Origin: Candidatus Opimibacter skivensis
GTDB taxonomy: Bacteria; Bacteroidota; Bacteroidia; Chitinophagales; Saprospiraceae
Length of the DNA: 64,000 nt
Assembly (NCBI GenBank): GCA_016722045.1
Contig: JADKGY010000001.1
Location: 1,426,001-1,490,000, forward strand
Reading direction: 5' to 3'
Position numbers and translations under genes: made by a program. Shown one piece after another: positions 15,697-23,981 of the stretch. The notes below the pieces were generated by a model that did not search any database, was not told the origin of the DNA, and saw only the letters and a program-made list of their open reading frames with translations. Numbering within the stretch: the first letter of the stretch is position 1; every line of letters starts with the position of its first letter.

Positions 15697-18600
15697 ATGA
15701 AGTCCCTCCCATTTTTCATCAGAATTACACCAATGCTCATCCTTTGCATAACCTTCGGTTGTAAGAAGAATGAGACAGAAACTTCCACTGTAAGCTCTGA
15801 TTATAAAGGTTTTGTTTCCCTGCCTTCTTCAAAGACACACGTGACGAATAGTAATGATCTTCCCGAAACAGAGACTACTAATCACCTTCTGTGGGAGTCC
15901 TATTATCACGGCGGAGGTGTAGCCGTCGGGGATGTCAATAATGATGGCCTCGCTGACCTCTTTTTCACGAATACCATGAAACCAAATGCACTTTATCTCA
16001 ACAAAGGAGAATTTGTATTTGAAGACGTAACCACTAAAGCAGGATTAGGTGGCGGTGCAGGTGTCAACTGGGGCACAACGATGGCCGATATCGATGGCGA
16101 CGGATGGCTGGACATCTATGTCTGCAAATCATCAGACAAAGAAGGTCTTGATGTCAATCGAAATAAATGTTACATCAATCAACACGATGGAACGTTCAAA
16201 GAAATGGCAAAAGAAATGGGAATAGACAATCCTGGTTGTTCACTGCAGGCAGCATTCTTTGATTATGACCTGGACAATGATCTTGATCTTTTCCTGATGA
16301 ATCAACCCAGCAATGCCCGCTCAGTACGTGACAAATATACAAGCGGTGATACAAAACAATATACCAATTCATCGACAAGCGACAGGCTCTATCGCAATGA
16401 CGGCAATCTAAAATTTACAGATGTCAGTGAAGCAGCCGGTGTAGTCAGTTTCAGTTATGGATTGGGTCTCAAAATTTGTGATCTCAATGGTGACCAATGG
16501 CCCGATGTATATGTAGCCTGTGATTATGATCAGCCTGACCAGTGTCTCATCAACAATGGCAATGGAACATTTACGAACACTATACGTGATTATTTCAGTC
16601 ACATCTCCAATTTCTCCATGGGCATCGACATCGGTGATATCAATAACGATGCTATGGATGATGTGTTTGTAGTCGATATGGCCGGCATCAATCATCTGCG
16701 TTCCAAAACAAATATGCCATCGATGAGTGCAAAGAAATTCTGGTCACTTGTGGACAAAGGATTTCATTATCAATACATGCACAATGTCCTGCAACTTAAC
16801 AGGGGCAATAATGTATTCAGTGATATATCATATCAGGCAGGAGTCTCTAAAACAGATTGGAGTTGGGGCGTGTTGATGATGGATGCTGATAATGATGGCT
16901 TCCAGGATATCTATGTCACAAATGGGATCAAGAGAGATATCCGGAATAGTGATTACACAGCAAAGTTTATGCAGATGATTGACAATCATTCTGTGCCGGC
17001 AGATCTGATGAGTATCGTCAAGATGGTGCCGAGTTCACCTATGCCACATTTTATGTTTCACAATGATGGCCATCTTCATTTCAAAGATGAAGCACCGAAT
17101 TGGGGACTGGGACAATTGGGTTTTTCAAATGGATGTTCATTCGCAGATCTTGATAAAGATGGTGATCTTGATATCGTCGTCAACAATGTGGATGTACCTG
17201 CATTTATTTATGAAAATAAAGCAAACGAAGACGGTAACCACTACATTCAATTTGAACTCAAATCTTCTTTATCAAAAAGGCCTGTTGAAGGAACGCGTAT
17301 CAGTCTTTATGCGGGAGGTAAAATCATCCAGTCCCAATATTTTCATCCTGTGCATGGGTACATGTCTTCAAGCGAACCTCTCGTTCATTTCGGACTTGGG
17401 AAAACGACTTCACTCGATAGTGCTGTTATCATCTGGCCTGATCGTAATATCAGCATTATGGATAAACCAAATATTGATACACGACATGTTGTCAACCAGG
17501 ATAAGGTCAAAAAAGTAAGAAAATTCAAACCAGAAAATGAAATTGGAACTTGGGTGATGGACAAATCTTCTTTGATTGTTCCTGAATTCAAGCATAAAGA
17601 AAATGTGTATGATGATTATGCTGATCAACTTCTTTTACCTTTTAAAATTTCAACATTAGGTCCTGGCATATCGGTAGCAGATGTCAATGGTGATAAGCTT
17701 GAAGACTTTTTTATCGGTGGTGCTGCCGGACAATCCGGTGCTTTGTATCTCCAAAATACAAATGGGGGATTTGATATAGCTACTGCACAACCATGGTCTA
17801 AAGAAACTGTCAGTGATGATTTAGGTGTTTTGTTTTTTGATGCAGATGGCGATGGCGATCAGGACTTATACATTGCTACAGGTGGTGCTGAATTCATCGG
17901 TGGTGATCTCAAATACAATGACCAAATGTATATCAATAATGGAAAAGGAATATTTTCTGCTTCATCCGGACTTCCTCATATGAACATCAGTACAAAAGCG
18001 ATTGCTGCAGGAGACTTCGATAAGGATGGTGATCTTGATCTGTTTATAGGGAGTAGAAATTCGCCAAAAAAATACCCCTATAGTGATGTGAGTTATTTTC
18101 TGAAAAATACCGGTGGAAAATTTACGGATGCTACCAAAGAAATATTGTCAGACGATCCTCATCTCGGTATGATCACGGATGCAAAATTTATAGATAAGGA
18201 CAATGATGGCGATTTTGATCTGCTGATCTGCGGTGAGTGGATAGCACCGACATGGCTGATCAATGATGGTGGAAAATTTAAAAAATCAGAATCTCCAGAA
18301 TTGAAGTTGCATACAGGATGGTGGAATACAATTGAGGTAGCTGACATCAACGGCGATGGCATCATGGATATCCTGGCCGGCAATGCAGGAACGAATAATA
18401 AATTCAAAGCTTCTCCGAAAGAACCCTTTATTGTTCTTGGTAGTGATTTCGATCAAAATGGATCTTCAGATATTGTATTAGCCACGCAGTTTGATGGCAA
18501 AGAAGTTCCTGTACGTGGAAGAGAATGTTCATCACAGCAGCTACCATACATCGCAAAGGAATATCCATCCTATGAAGGATTTGCAAAAGCATCATTGCAG

Positions 18601-19023
18601 GATATTATTGGCAAAGACAAAATCAAAGGAAGCATGCGTCTTGAACTTACAGAATTCAAAAGTGGAATTTTCTGGGGCACAAAAGAAGGTGATTATCGAT
18701 GGGAAGCATTCCCTGTTGAAGCACAGCTTTCACCTATTGTAGGATTCGCAATAGCTGATGCCGATGGTGATGGAAAATCAGATGTCATCGCTGCAGGAAA
18801 TCTTTATGATATGGAAGTAGAGACGACTCGATATGATGCGGGGCAGGGCGTGATCATGAGTTGGACAGCAGATGGCGGATGGATTTCTCACACGCCGAAG
18901 GAAACCGGTTTTTATGCAGGCGGAAATATCCGGGGATTGAAACCTATTACTGTGGGAGGAAAGAAAGCTGTTTTGCTAGCGAGAGGGAATGATAAGCTTT
19001 CGATGTTTGAGATCGGGAAGTAG
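15697..19023 (+). CDS. VCBS/FG-GAP repeat lipoprotein with ASPIC/UnbV domain
   Basis: A surface lipoprotein of about 1108 residues. The ATG at 15697 is preferred over the TTG at 15661 because it directly starts a lipoprotein signal ending ITFGC-KKN. Two beta-propeller halves are made of calcium-binding FG-GAP/VCBS repeats with motifs such as GDVNNDGLADLF, DIDGDGWLDIYV, DADGDGDQDLYI and DADGDGKSDVIA. They are separated by an ASPIC/UnbV domain (GTRISLYAGGK ... VIIWPDRNIS). Such CRTAC1-like proteins are common in Bacteroidota outer-membrane operons, but their function is not established. No SusC/D genes are nearby. Confidence 0.85.
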   Translation: MKSLPFFIRITPMLILCITFGCKKNETETSTVSSDYKGFVSLPSSKTHVTNSNDLPETETTNHLLWESYYHGGGVAVGDVNNDGLADLFFTNTMKPNALYLNKGEFVFEDVTTKAGLGGGAGVNWGTTMADIDGDGWLDIYVCKSSDKEGLDVNRNKCYINQHDGTFKEMAKEMGIDNPGCSLQAAFFDYDLDNDLDLFLMNQPSNARSVRDKYTSGDTKQYTNSSTSDRLYRNDGNLKFTDVSEAAGVVSFSYGLGLKICDLNGDQWPDVYVACDYDQPDQCLINNGNGTFTNTIRDYFSHISNFSMGIDIGDINNDAMDDVFVVDMAGINHLRSKTNMPSMSAKKFWSLVDKGFHYQYMHNVLQLNRGNNVFSDISYQAGVSKTDWSWGVLMMDADNDGFQDIYVTNGIKRDIRNSDYTAKFMQMIDNHSVPADLMSIVKMVPSSPMPHFMFHNDGHLHFKDEAPNWGLGQLGFSNGCSFADLDKDGDLDIVVNNVDVPAFIYENKANEDGNHYIQFELKSSLSKRPVEGTRISLYAGGKIIQSQYFHPVHGYMSSSEPLVHFGLGKTTSLDSAVIIWPDRNISIMDKPNIDTRHVVNQDKVKKVRKFKPENEIGTWVMDKSSLIVPEFKHKENVYDDYADQLLLPFKISTLGPGISVADVNGDKLEDFFIGGAAGQSGALYLQNTNGGFDIATAQPWSKETVSDDLGVLFFDADGDGDQDLYIATGGAEFIGGDLKYNDQMYINNGKGIFSASSGLPHMNISTKAIAAGDFDKDGDLDLFIGSRNSPKKYPYSDVSYFLKNTGGKFTDATKEILSDDPHLGMITDAKFIDKDNDGDFDLLICGEWIAPTWLINDGGKFKKSESPELKLHTGWWNTIEVADINGDGIMDILAGNAGTNNKFKASPKEPFIVLGSDFDQNGSSDIVLATQFDGKEVPVRGRECSSQQLPYIAKEYPSYEGFAKASLQDIIGKDKIKGSMRLELTEFKSGIFWGTKEGDYRWEAFPVEAQLSPIVGFAIADADGDGKSDVIAAGNLYDMEVETTRYDAGQGVIMSWTADGGWISHTPKETGFYAGGNIRGLKPITVGGKKAVLLARGNDKLSMFEIGK

Positions 19024-19041
19024 TGAGTAGCTGAACTCGTT

Positions 19042-19205
19042 TAAAAAAGAGGACACAGATAAAATAAGAAAAAGGAGGATAAATTAAGATTTGAATTCGC
19101 AAGTTTAATTCAATACTTCTATATGAGAAAGAAAACATCTTCCCTATTTGAAAATAAATCTTATTTAATCATATCATTTTCTTAATTGATCCGCGTCCTC
19201 ATTTT
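19042..19205. repeat. Inverted family-2 repeats between convergent genes
   Basis: The left copy at 19042-19093 contains AAAAAAGAGGACACAGAT and an AAAAAGGAGGATAAATTAAG segment. The right copy at 19155-19205 is its inverse (CTTAATTGATCCGCGTCCTC). About 60 nt separate them. The pair lies between the VCBS lipoprotein and ferritin genes and can fold into a long stem, probably ending both transcripts. The ferritin stop codon lies within the right copy. Confidence 0.75.
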
Positions 19206-19723
19206 GTGCCTCGTTGTTCTGCAGCAACCTGTGCTTTATTTATAGCCTCAAGTTCTTTATCAATAAAATATAAACTCTGTGAGCCTTCGCCGATCAGATT
19301 GATTTTATCAAGGATAGTACGGATCAGGTTTTCTTCTTCGCGTTGTTCGATGACATACCATTGAAGGAATGCATAGGTGGCGTGATCACTTTCCTTTATG
19401 GCAAGTTCGACAAGATCATTGATGGATTTCGTGACTCTTTGCTCTTGTGCCAGGCTCTCTTCAAAAATGGATTTGACATCTTTAAATTCACTTTCAGGTT
19501 TTTGAATCGCAGGGCTGATGGCATTGGCGTTCATTTCAAGCAAATAGTGAAAGATCTTCATCATGTGGCCATGTTCTTCTCCGGATTGACGGTACATAAA
19601 GGCAGCACAGCCTTTCAGCGACCTATTATCAAACCATCCGGCCATAGAGAGATATGAAAACGAAGAATAACCTTCCATTCCGATCTGCTCATTGAGGGCA
19701 TCCACCATTTTATCACTTAGCAT
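19199..19723 (-). CDS. ftnA: Bacterial non-haem ferritin
   Basis: A 174-residue four-helix ferritin that oxidises Fe(II) and stores iron in the cytosol as a 24-mer. Ferroxidase ligands are visible: Glu17 (GMEGYSSF), Glu50 and His53 (SGEEHGHM), the later glutamate in the LAQEQRVT helix, and WYVIEQREEE. Length and order match FtnA. No bacterioferritin haem methionine is evident. The gene is monocistronic, divergent from the AraC gene across a 397-nt intergenic region. No clear iron box was recognised upstream. Confidence 0.92.
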   Translation of the reverse strand: MLSDKMVDALNEQIGMEGYSSFSYLSMAGWFDNRSLKGCAAFMYRQSGEEHGHMMKIFHYLLEMNANAISPAIQKPESEFKDVKSIFEESLAQEQRVTKSINDLVELAIKESDHATYAFLQWYVIEQREEENLIRTILDKINLIGEGSQSLYFIDKELEAINKAQVAAEQRGTK

Positions 19724-20120
19724 AATGTTGTATTTTATTAACGTCGCAAGATAACAAGATTGATTGCCTTATGGTTCTGACGAATTTTAAAAGGAAAAGG
19801 CAGGATCGATTGATAAAAATGGGTTCAATTCAAAGGATCACATCGTTGCCAAAAGTTCTGACAGGCACGTGTCAGAATGGGGGTAAACCATGAAAATGAG
19901 GCAGTGGAAAATATATTGCTTTGTCATTGAGTTAATCATAGCAAATGAGCAGGATGTTCAGAATCATGGGGTTGACTAATTTCCGTCATTCGCCTTTTAT
20001 CCCCGCTCATTTACTTTTACGCCCCATACAGACACCAGGAATACGGGATTTTGGTCCTGATTCCGGTACTTAGCAACTTTCAAGCCCCTCAGTCGTTTCA
20101 TAAATACTCAAATTTGAATT
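19724..20120. other. Intergenic region between divergent ferritin and AraC genes
   Basis: 397 nt without a convincing gene. It contains the perfect inverted repeat at 19856-19877 listed separately. A 29-codon open frame at 19890 has no supporting features. Promoters for both divergent genes must lie here, but none matched the TAnnTTTG pattern well enough to call. Confidence 0.5.
19856..19877. promoter_or_regulatory. Perfect 8-bp inverted repeat, possible operator
   Basis: TTCTGACA (19856-19863) and TGTCAGAA (19870-19877) are exact inverses with a 6-nt spacer. The site lies in the divergent ferritin/AraC intergenic region, about 135 nt from the ferritin start and 245 nt from the AraC start. 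It could bind a dimeric regulator; it could also be an unrelated palindromic repeat. Confidence 0.4.
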
Positions 20121-21017
20121 GTGGAAAAAAGTGTTGTAAATAAGGCTAATATTCAGGTCAAAAAAGTTGAAATCAGGGACCATGCAATGGTTTCGGGTTA
20201 TGATTGCGCAGAAAATGGTGTAATGGATATCCATTCGGGTGCCATGGACATTTACCTTGTATGTGTACGGCAGGGCCAGTTACAACTGCAGGTTTCATTT
20301 ATCCCTCATCCGCTTGAACTTACCTCGGGAGAAGCTTTTTTTCTAGCTTATCCTAAGGGTAGTTGGGACGTGAAGTTACTTTCGAAAGCTTCAACTGCAT
20401 TTTATACCATGTGTATGAGTGCATCTGTTCTGCATAAGATGATCAATCCTTCGTTTGATGATCAACAGTTGGAACCTGTTCACCGGATGAATATGAAGGA
20501 TCTGATGCGTCTCATTCCGATCGGTCCCGCGATGATGAATTGTTTTGATCAGTTATTATATCATAAACTGAAAGCACCATTCGATGCCATGTTTGAACGG
20601 GCTAAGTTTCTTGAAATATTCAGCCAGCTCATGGAGTCATCTTTTGGAAAACCAATGGATGCATGTCCTGTATCGATGAGTCCTGCGATAGAAATGAAAT
20701 TAAATAAAGTACGCAGACATATCATCGAACATGTAGATGAAGCCCCTGATCCTGATCGTCTTGCTGTCATCTATGAACTGCCCCGAAATACTCTTCGTGA
20801 AGGATACCGATTTGTCTATGGCCAAACCATCCATCAGTTTCACTCTGATTACAAGCTTGAATCAGCGATGCAGATGTTGAATTCGGGAGAATACCTGGTG
20901 AAGGAAGTGGCGTTTAAGATCGGGTATCAGAATCCGAGTCATTTTATCACAGCTTTTAAGAAGAAGTTTGGGCATACGCCGAAGCAATACTTCAAGCAGG
21001 AAACAGCTTCACTGTAG
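20121..21017 (+). CDS. AraC-family transcriptional regulator
   Basis: A 298-residue protein with a C-terminal AraC DNA-binding domain. The first helix-turn-helix is around LAVIYELPRNTLREGYRFVY; the second contains VKEVAFKIGYQNPSHFITAF and the closing FKKKFGHTPKQYF. The N-terminal 170 residues resemble the FpvR/PchR-like sensor part of Bacteroidota AraC regulators, but no ligand is evident. The start is a GTG at 20121; no better ATG lies nearby. The 7-nt GATTTTC array begins directly at the stop codon. Confidence 0.87.
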   Translation: MEKSVVNKANIQVKKVEIRDHAMVSGYDCAENGVMDIHSGAMDIYLVCVRQGQLQLQVSFIPHPLELTSGEAFFLAYPKGSWDVKLLSKASTAFYTMCMSASVLHKMINPSFDDQQLEPVHRMNMKDLMRLIPIGPAMMNCFDQLLYHKLKAPFDAMFERAKFLEIFSQLMESSFGKPMDACPVSMSPAIEMKLNKVRRHIIEHVDEAPDPDRLAVIYELPRNTLREGYRFVYGQTIHQFHSDYKLESAMQMLNSGEYLVKEVAFKIGYQNPSHFITAFKKKFGHTPKQYFKQETASL

Positions 21018-21069
21018 GATTTTCGATTTTCGATTTTCGATTTTCGATTTTCGATTTTCGATTTTCGAT
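21018..21069 (+). repeat. GATTTTC tandem array, left flank of a four-helix-bundle gene
   Basis: Just over seven copies of a heptanucleotide begin right at the AraC stop. The inverse array (GAAAATC) is at 21612-21642 on the other side of the four-helix-bundle gene. The same heptamer appears inside the heptosyltransferase gene at 3530-3561. Confidence 0.9.
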
Positions 21070-21115
21070 GGTTGCTGAGCTGTAGCACGAGGTTGAGTAT
21101 AGCAGGTCGAAGCAT
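21070..21115 (+). repeat. Nested 46-nt repeat (GGTTGCTGAGCTGTAGCA type)
   Basis: It begins GGTTGCTGAGCTGTAGCACG and ends GGTCGAAGCAT. It sits within the GATTTTC array, since TCGATTTT follows it. 40 of 46 positions match 14064-14109, where it is nested in a different repeat. Confidence 0.8.
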
Positions 21116-21128
21116 TCGATTTTTAACC

Positions 21129-21485
21129 TCAATTGCTTTTGCCCAATACAGTTTTTTTAGATGCAATAATTATAGATAATAATTCATTTCCTTCCTTACT
21201 TAAAGGGTCTGTAAATTGTTTCCATTTACCATCTATACCATCAATATATTTTAGCCAATAGATAGTTTCGTCGAGTTCTTCTTCAACTATTTTAAGTTTA
21301 TTGATAAAATCAGGAGTGGATTTGCCTCGACAGGCAGCATGGTAATTTGCTCCAGAGGAAGAGGAACTTTTGAGTATTTGATAAGATACCACATTATAAG
21401 CTGGCTCTTTAGCAAATTCCTTTGTGAGATTATAGACACTCTTTCCAAATCTCAAAAATCGTTCTTTGAGAATAGCTTCAGTCAT
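21129..21485 (-). CDS. Four-helix-bundle protein (23S rRNA intervening-sequence protein family)
   Basis: A 118-residue protein with the S23/four-helix signature: RFGKSVYNLTKEF, then VVSYQILKSSSSSGANYHAA, CRGKSTPDFINKLKIVEEEL and ETIYWLKYI. Homologues are encoded in 23S rRNA intervening sequences and as free-standing genes; related bAvd proteins serve diversity-generating retroelements. No rRNA, reverse transcriptase or template repeat is present here. The gene lies between a GATTTTC array and its inverse, so the transcript could form a stem with the gene in the loop. Function unknown. Confidence 0.88.
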   Translation of the reverse strand: MTEAILKERFLRFGKSVYNLTKEFAKEPAYNVVSYQILKSSSSSGANYHAACRGKSTPDFINKLKIVEEELDETIYWLKYIDGIDGKWKQFTDPLSKEGNELLSIIIASKKTVLGKSN

Positions 21486-21611
21486 AAGTTTTCAATTGGT
21501 TATTCCAAATTTAGGGGGAATTCTTTAATCTGTCAAGTGATTTTTTAGCCTTGCAAGCCTGCAGCAATTTGTACTTTGCGAATCAAATGGCAACCGAGAA
21601 TACAAAATATC

Positions 21612-21642
21612 AATCGAAAATCGAAAATCGAAAATCGAAAAT
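21612..21642 (-). repeat. GAAAATC tandem array, right flank (inverse of 21018-21069)
   Basis: Four copies of GAAAATC end 4 nt before the mnmE start codon, so they also form the mnmE translation-initiation region. This A-rich leader may suffice in Bacteroidota, which rely little on Shine-Dalgarno pairing. Confidence 0.85.
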
Positions 21643-21645
21643 TCG

Positions 21646-23052
21646 ATGAAGGAAGACACCATCGTAGCGATAGCAACAGGGGACACTGTTTCCGCCATTG
21701 GCTTAATTCGCCTCTCTGGTCCAAAAGCTATTTCCATTACGAACAAGGTCTTCAAAGGACGGAATCTCTCGCGTGTCGAATCACATACGATGCACTATGG
21801 ACGTATCATCGATGAAGATGGACAGACACTTGATGATGTGATCGTGAGTGTGTATAAGTCTCCAAAATCATTTACGACCGAAGATGTGATTGAGATTAGT
21901 TGCCATGGATCTCCGTATATACTTCATGAGATCAATTCTCTTTTGATTCGACAAGGTGCACGACCTGCTGATCCTGGTGAATTTACGATGCGCGCATTTT
22001 TGAATGGGCGGATGGATCTTTCACAGGCTGAGGCTGTTGCTGATCTTATAGAATCGCAATCGAAAGCATCGCATTTGATGGCGATGCGACAGATGAAGGG
22101 AGAAGTATCCAGTGAAATACAACTTTTGAGGGAGAAATTAATTGACTTTGCGAGTCTGATTGAATTGGAGTTGGATTTTGGTGAAGAGAATGTTGAATTT
22201 GCAGATCGTGAAAAATTGAAAAATCTTGTTGGTGAAATTCTGCTTTTGACGTCACGTCTTAAAGAAACATTTCACCTGGGCAATGCGATCAAGGAAGGAA
22301 TTCCAACTGTCATTGCCGGAAGACCCAATGCGGGTAAGTCTACACTGCTCAATAAATTATTGCAGGAAGACCGTGCGATAGTTTCTGCGACACCTGGTAC
22401 TACGCGAGATACGATTGAAGAAGTGTTGGTGATCGATGGCATACAATTCAGATTGATTGATACAGCAGGCATTCGTGAAGCACATGATGAAATCGAATCG
22501 ATGGGAATCCAACGGACGATGGATAAAATTGAGAAGGCCTCGATATTGATCTATGTATTTGATGTCACTACCCTATCGCCATCGGAAGTTGCTGCAGATC
22601 TTGAGGCGATCTCGCCAGAGAATGCAAAAGTTATTCTTGCTGCCAACAAGATGGATCTCAATCCCTATACAGACGCGAATGAATGGAAGATGAAAGATTA
22701 TGTTGTCGTACCGCTATCAGCGATCAACAATATGAATGTTGTATATCTACGTGAGGTCATCCGTGACAGTATTAAAAAAGATATTCCGGATGACATCCCG
22801 ATGATTAGTTCGGCGAGACACTATCATGCATTGGATAGAGCTGAACAAAGACTCAGTGAAGTTTTCCTCACCCTTGGCGGAGTTCCTAATTCTGAGAACC
22901 GAATACTGAATACCGAATACCGCTTACCGAATACTGAACTATTGGCGCAGGATATACGGCAGGCGTTGTTTCATCTGGGTACTATCACTGGTGAGATATC
23001 TTCAGATGATGTGCTGGGGAATATATTTAGTCGCTTTTGCATCGGCAAATAG
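21646..23052 (+). CDS. mnmE: tRNA uridine-5-carboxymethylaminomethyl modification GTPase MnmE
   Basis: With MnmG, MnmE makes the cmnm5 group on U34 of certain tRNAs. The 468 residues show the N-terminal folate-binding domain (TIVAIATGDTVSAIGLIRLS), the helical domain, an inserted G domain with the P-loop GRPNAGKST at residue 225, DTAG and NKMD, and the obligatory C-terminus FCIGK. Residues about 414-431 (VPNSENRILNTEYR then LPNTEL) look like a translated GAATACC-type tandem repeat inserted in the last helical part. A second, diverged copy of the last 36 codons lies 2.9 kb downstream. The ATG at 21646 follows a GAAAATC repeat. Confidence 0.95.
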   Translation: MKEDTIVAIATGDTVSAIGLIRLSGPKAISITNKVFKGRNLSRVESHTMHYGRIIDEDGQTLDDVIVSVYKSPKSFTTEDVIEISCHGSPYILHEINSLLIRQGARPADPGEFTMRAFLNGRMDLSQAEAVADLIESQSKASHLMAMRQMKGEVSSEIQLLREKLIDFASLIELELDFGEENVEFADREKLKNLVGEILLLTSRLKETFHLGNAIKEGIPTVIAGRPNAGKSTLLNKLLQEDRAIVSATPGTTRDTIEEVLVIDGIQFRLIDTAGIREAHDEIESMGIQRTMDKIEKASILIYVFDVTTLSPSEVAADLEAISPENAKVILAANKMDLNPYTDANEWKMKDYVVVPLSAINNMNVVYLREVIRDSIKKDIPDDIPMISSARHYHALDRAEQRLSEVFLTLGGVPNSENRILNTEYRLPNTELLAQDIRQALFHLGTITGEISSDDVLGNIFSRFCIGK

Positions 23053-23144
23053 AAAATTGCAAAGGATATAGGACAGACCTTGTTTGATCCTGGAGAGATT
23101 ACGGGACTTGTGAGCAATAATACGTTTATTCAAAGAATTAAAAT

Positions 23145-23903
23145 TTGAAGATACAGTATGCATCGGATCTGCATTTGGAATTTTCTGATAACAAGGAATT
23201 CCTTCTTGACCACCCATTGGAACCGCTGGGAGATGTGTTGATTTTAGCCGGTGACATTGTTCCATTTAAAGAACTTGACAAGCATCAGGATTTTTTCAGC
23301 TACATCTCAGATCATTTTCATACGACATGGTGGATCCCGGGCAATCATGAATATTATCACAGTGATATCTCAACAAGAAGTGGATTCATGCATGAAGCCA
23401 TTCTGCCTAATGTTTATCTCGTCAATAATTTTTCAACGACCTATCAGGAATTACGTTTTATTTTCTCTACTCTATGGTCGCTTATCCGGCCTGAACACCA
23501 ATGGCAAATATGGCAAGGACTTAATGACTTCAAATGCATTTCAAATGGCAAAAACAAATTATCAGTAGATGATTTCAATCATATGCATCAGAATTGTCTT
23601 GAGTTCATTACTAATGAACTGAATCGTCCCTTTGATGGAAAGTCCATTGTCACCACTCATCATGTTCCTACGTTTTTCAATTATCCAGAGAAGTATAGAG
23701 GAGACAAATTAAATGAAGGTTTTGCTGTTGAGTTGTATGATCTAATCCTTCAGGCTGGTCCTGATTATTGGCTGTTTGGACACCATCATCAGAATATGGA
23801 TGAGTTCAGGATTGGAAATACTCAGCTTATGACCAACCAGGTTGGTTATGTACAATACAATGAACATAAAGGATTTCAGACTAATAAATTTATAACTATT
23901 TGA
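23145..23903 (+). CDS. Calcineurin-like metallophosphoesterase
   Basis: A 252-residue cytosolic phosphoesterase with all metal-binding motifs: DLH (residue 8), AGDIV, PGNHEY, TTHHVP and the closing GHHH. The substrate cannot be read from the sequence. It starts with TTG at 23145, giving MKIQYASDLHLEF directly; no ATG offers the complete first motif. It is the first gene after mnmE and before the AbiE-like pair, inside the segment bounded by the two mnmE 3' ends, so it may be cargo of an inserted element. Confidence 0.85.
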   Translation: MKIQYASDLHLEFSDNKEFLLDHPLEPLGDVLILAGDIVPFKELDKHQDFFSYISDHFHTTWWIPGNHEYYHSDISTRSGFMHEAILPNVYLVNNFSTTYQELRFIFSTLWSLIRPEHQWQIWQGLNDFKCISNGKNKLSVDDFNHMHQNCLEFITNELNRPFDGKSIVTTHHVPTFFNYPEKYRGDKLNEGFAVELYDLILQAGPDYWLFGHHHQNMDEFRIGNTQLMTNQVGYVQYNEHKGFQTNKFITI

Positions 23904-23958
23904 TATTTAATATAATAAATGTATTTTTGCACAATAAATATATGACATTTATTGTGCA
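23899..23958 (+). promoter_or_regulatory. Promoter with overlapping operator for the AbiE-like pair
   Basis: A Bacteroidota-type promoter is visible: TTTG at 23899-23902, 19 nt, then TATTTTTG (TAnnTTTG) at 23922-23929. A perfect 12-bp inverted repeat, TGCACAATAAAT at 23928-23939 and ATTTATTGTGCA at 23947-23958 with a 7-nt spacer, covers the expected transcription start. AbiEi-type antitoxins bind inverted repeats in their own promoter, so self-repression by the downstream gene is likely. Confidence 0.7.
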
Positions 23959-23981
23959 TTATTTTAGTTATTATATTGATT

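Noticed and set aside
19890..19979. 29-codon open frame in the ferritin/AraC gap
   Set aside because: No recognisable features, no conserved motif and no clear initiation context.
21129..21485. Diversity-generating retroelement accessory (bAvd)
   Set aside because: The protein belongs to the same broad four-helix family, but no reverse transcriptase, template repeat or variable repeat was found nearby.
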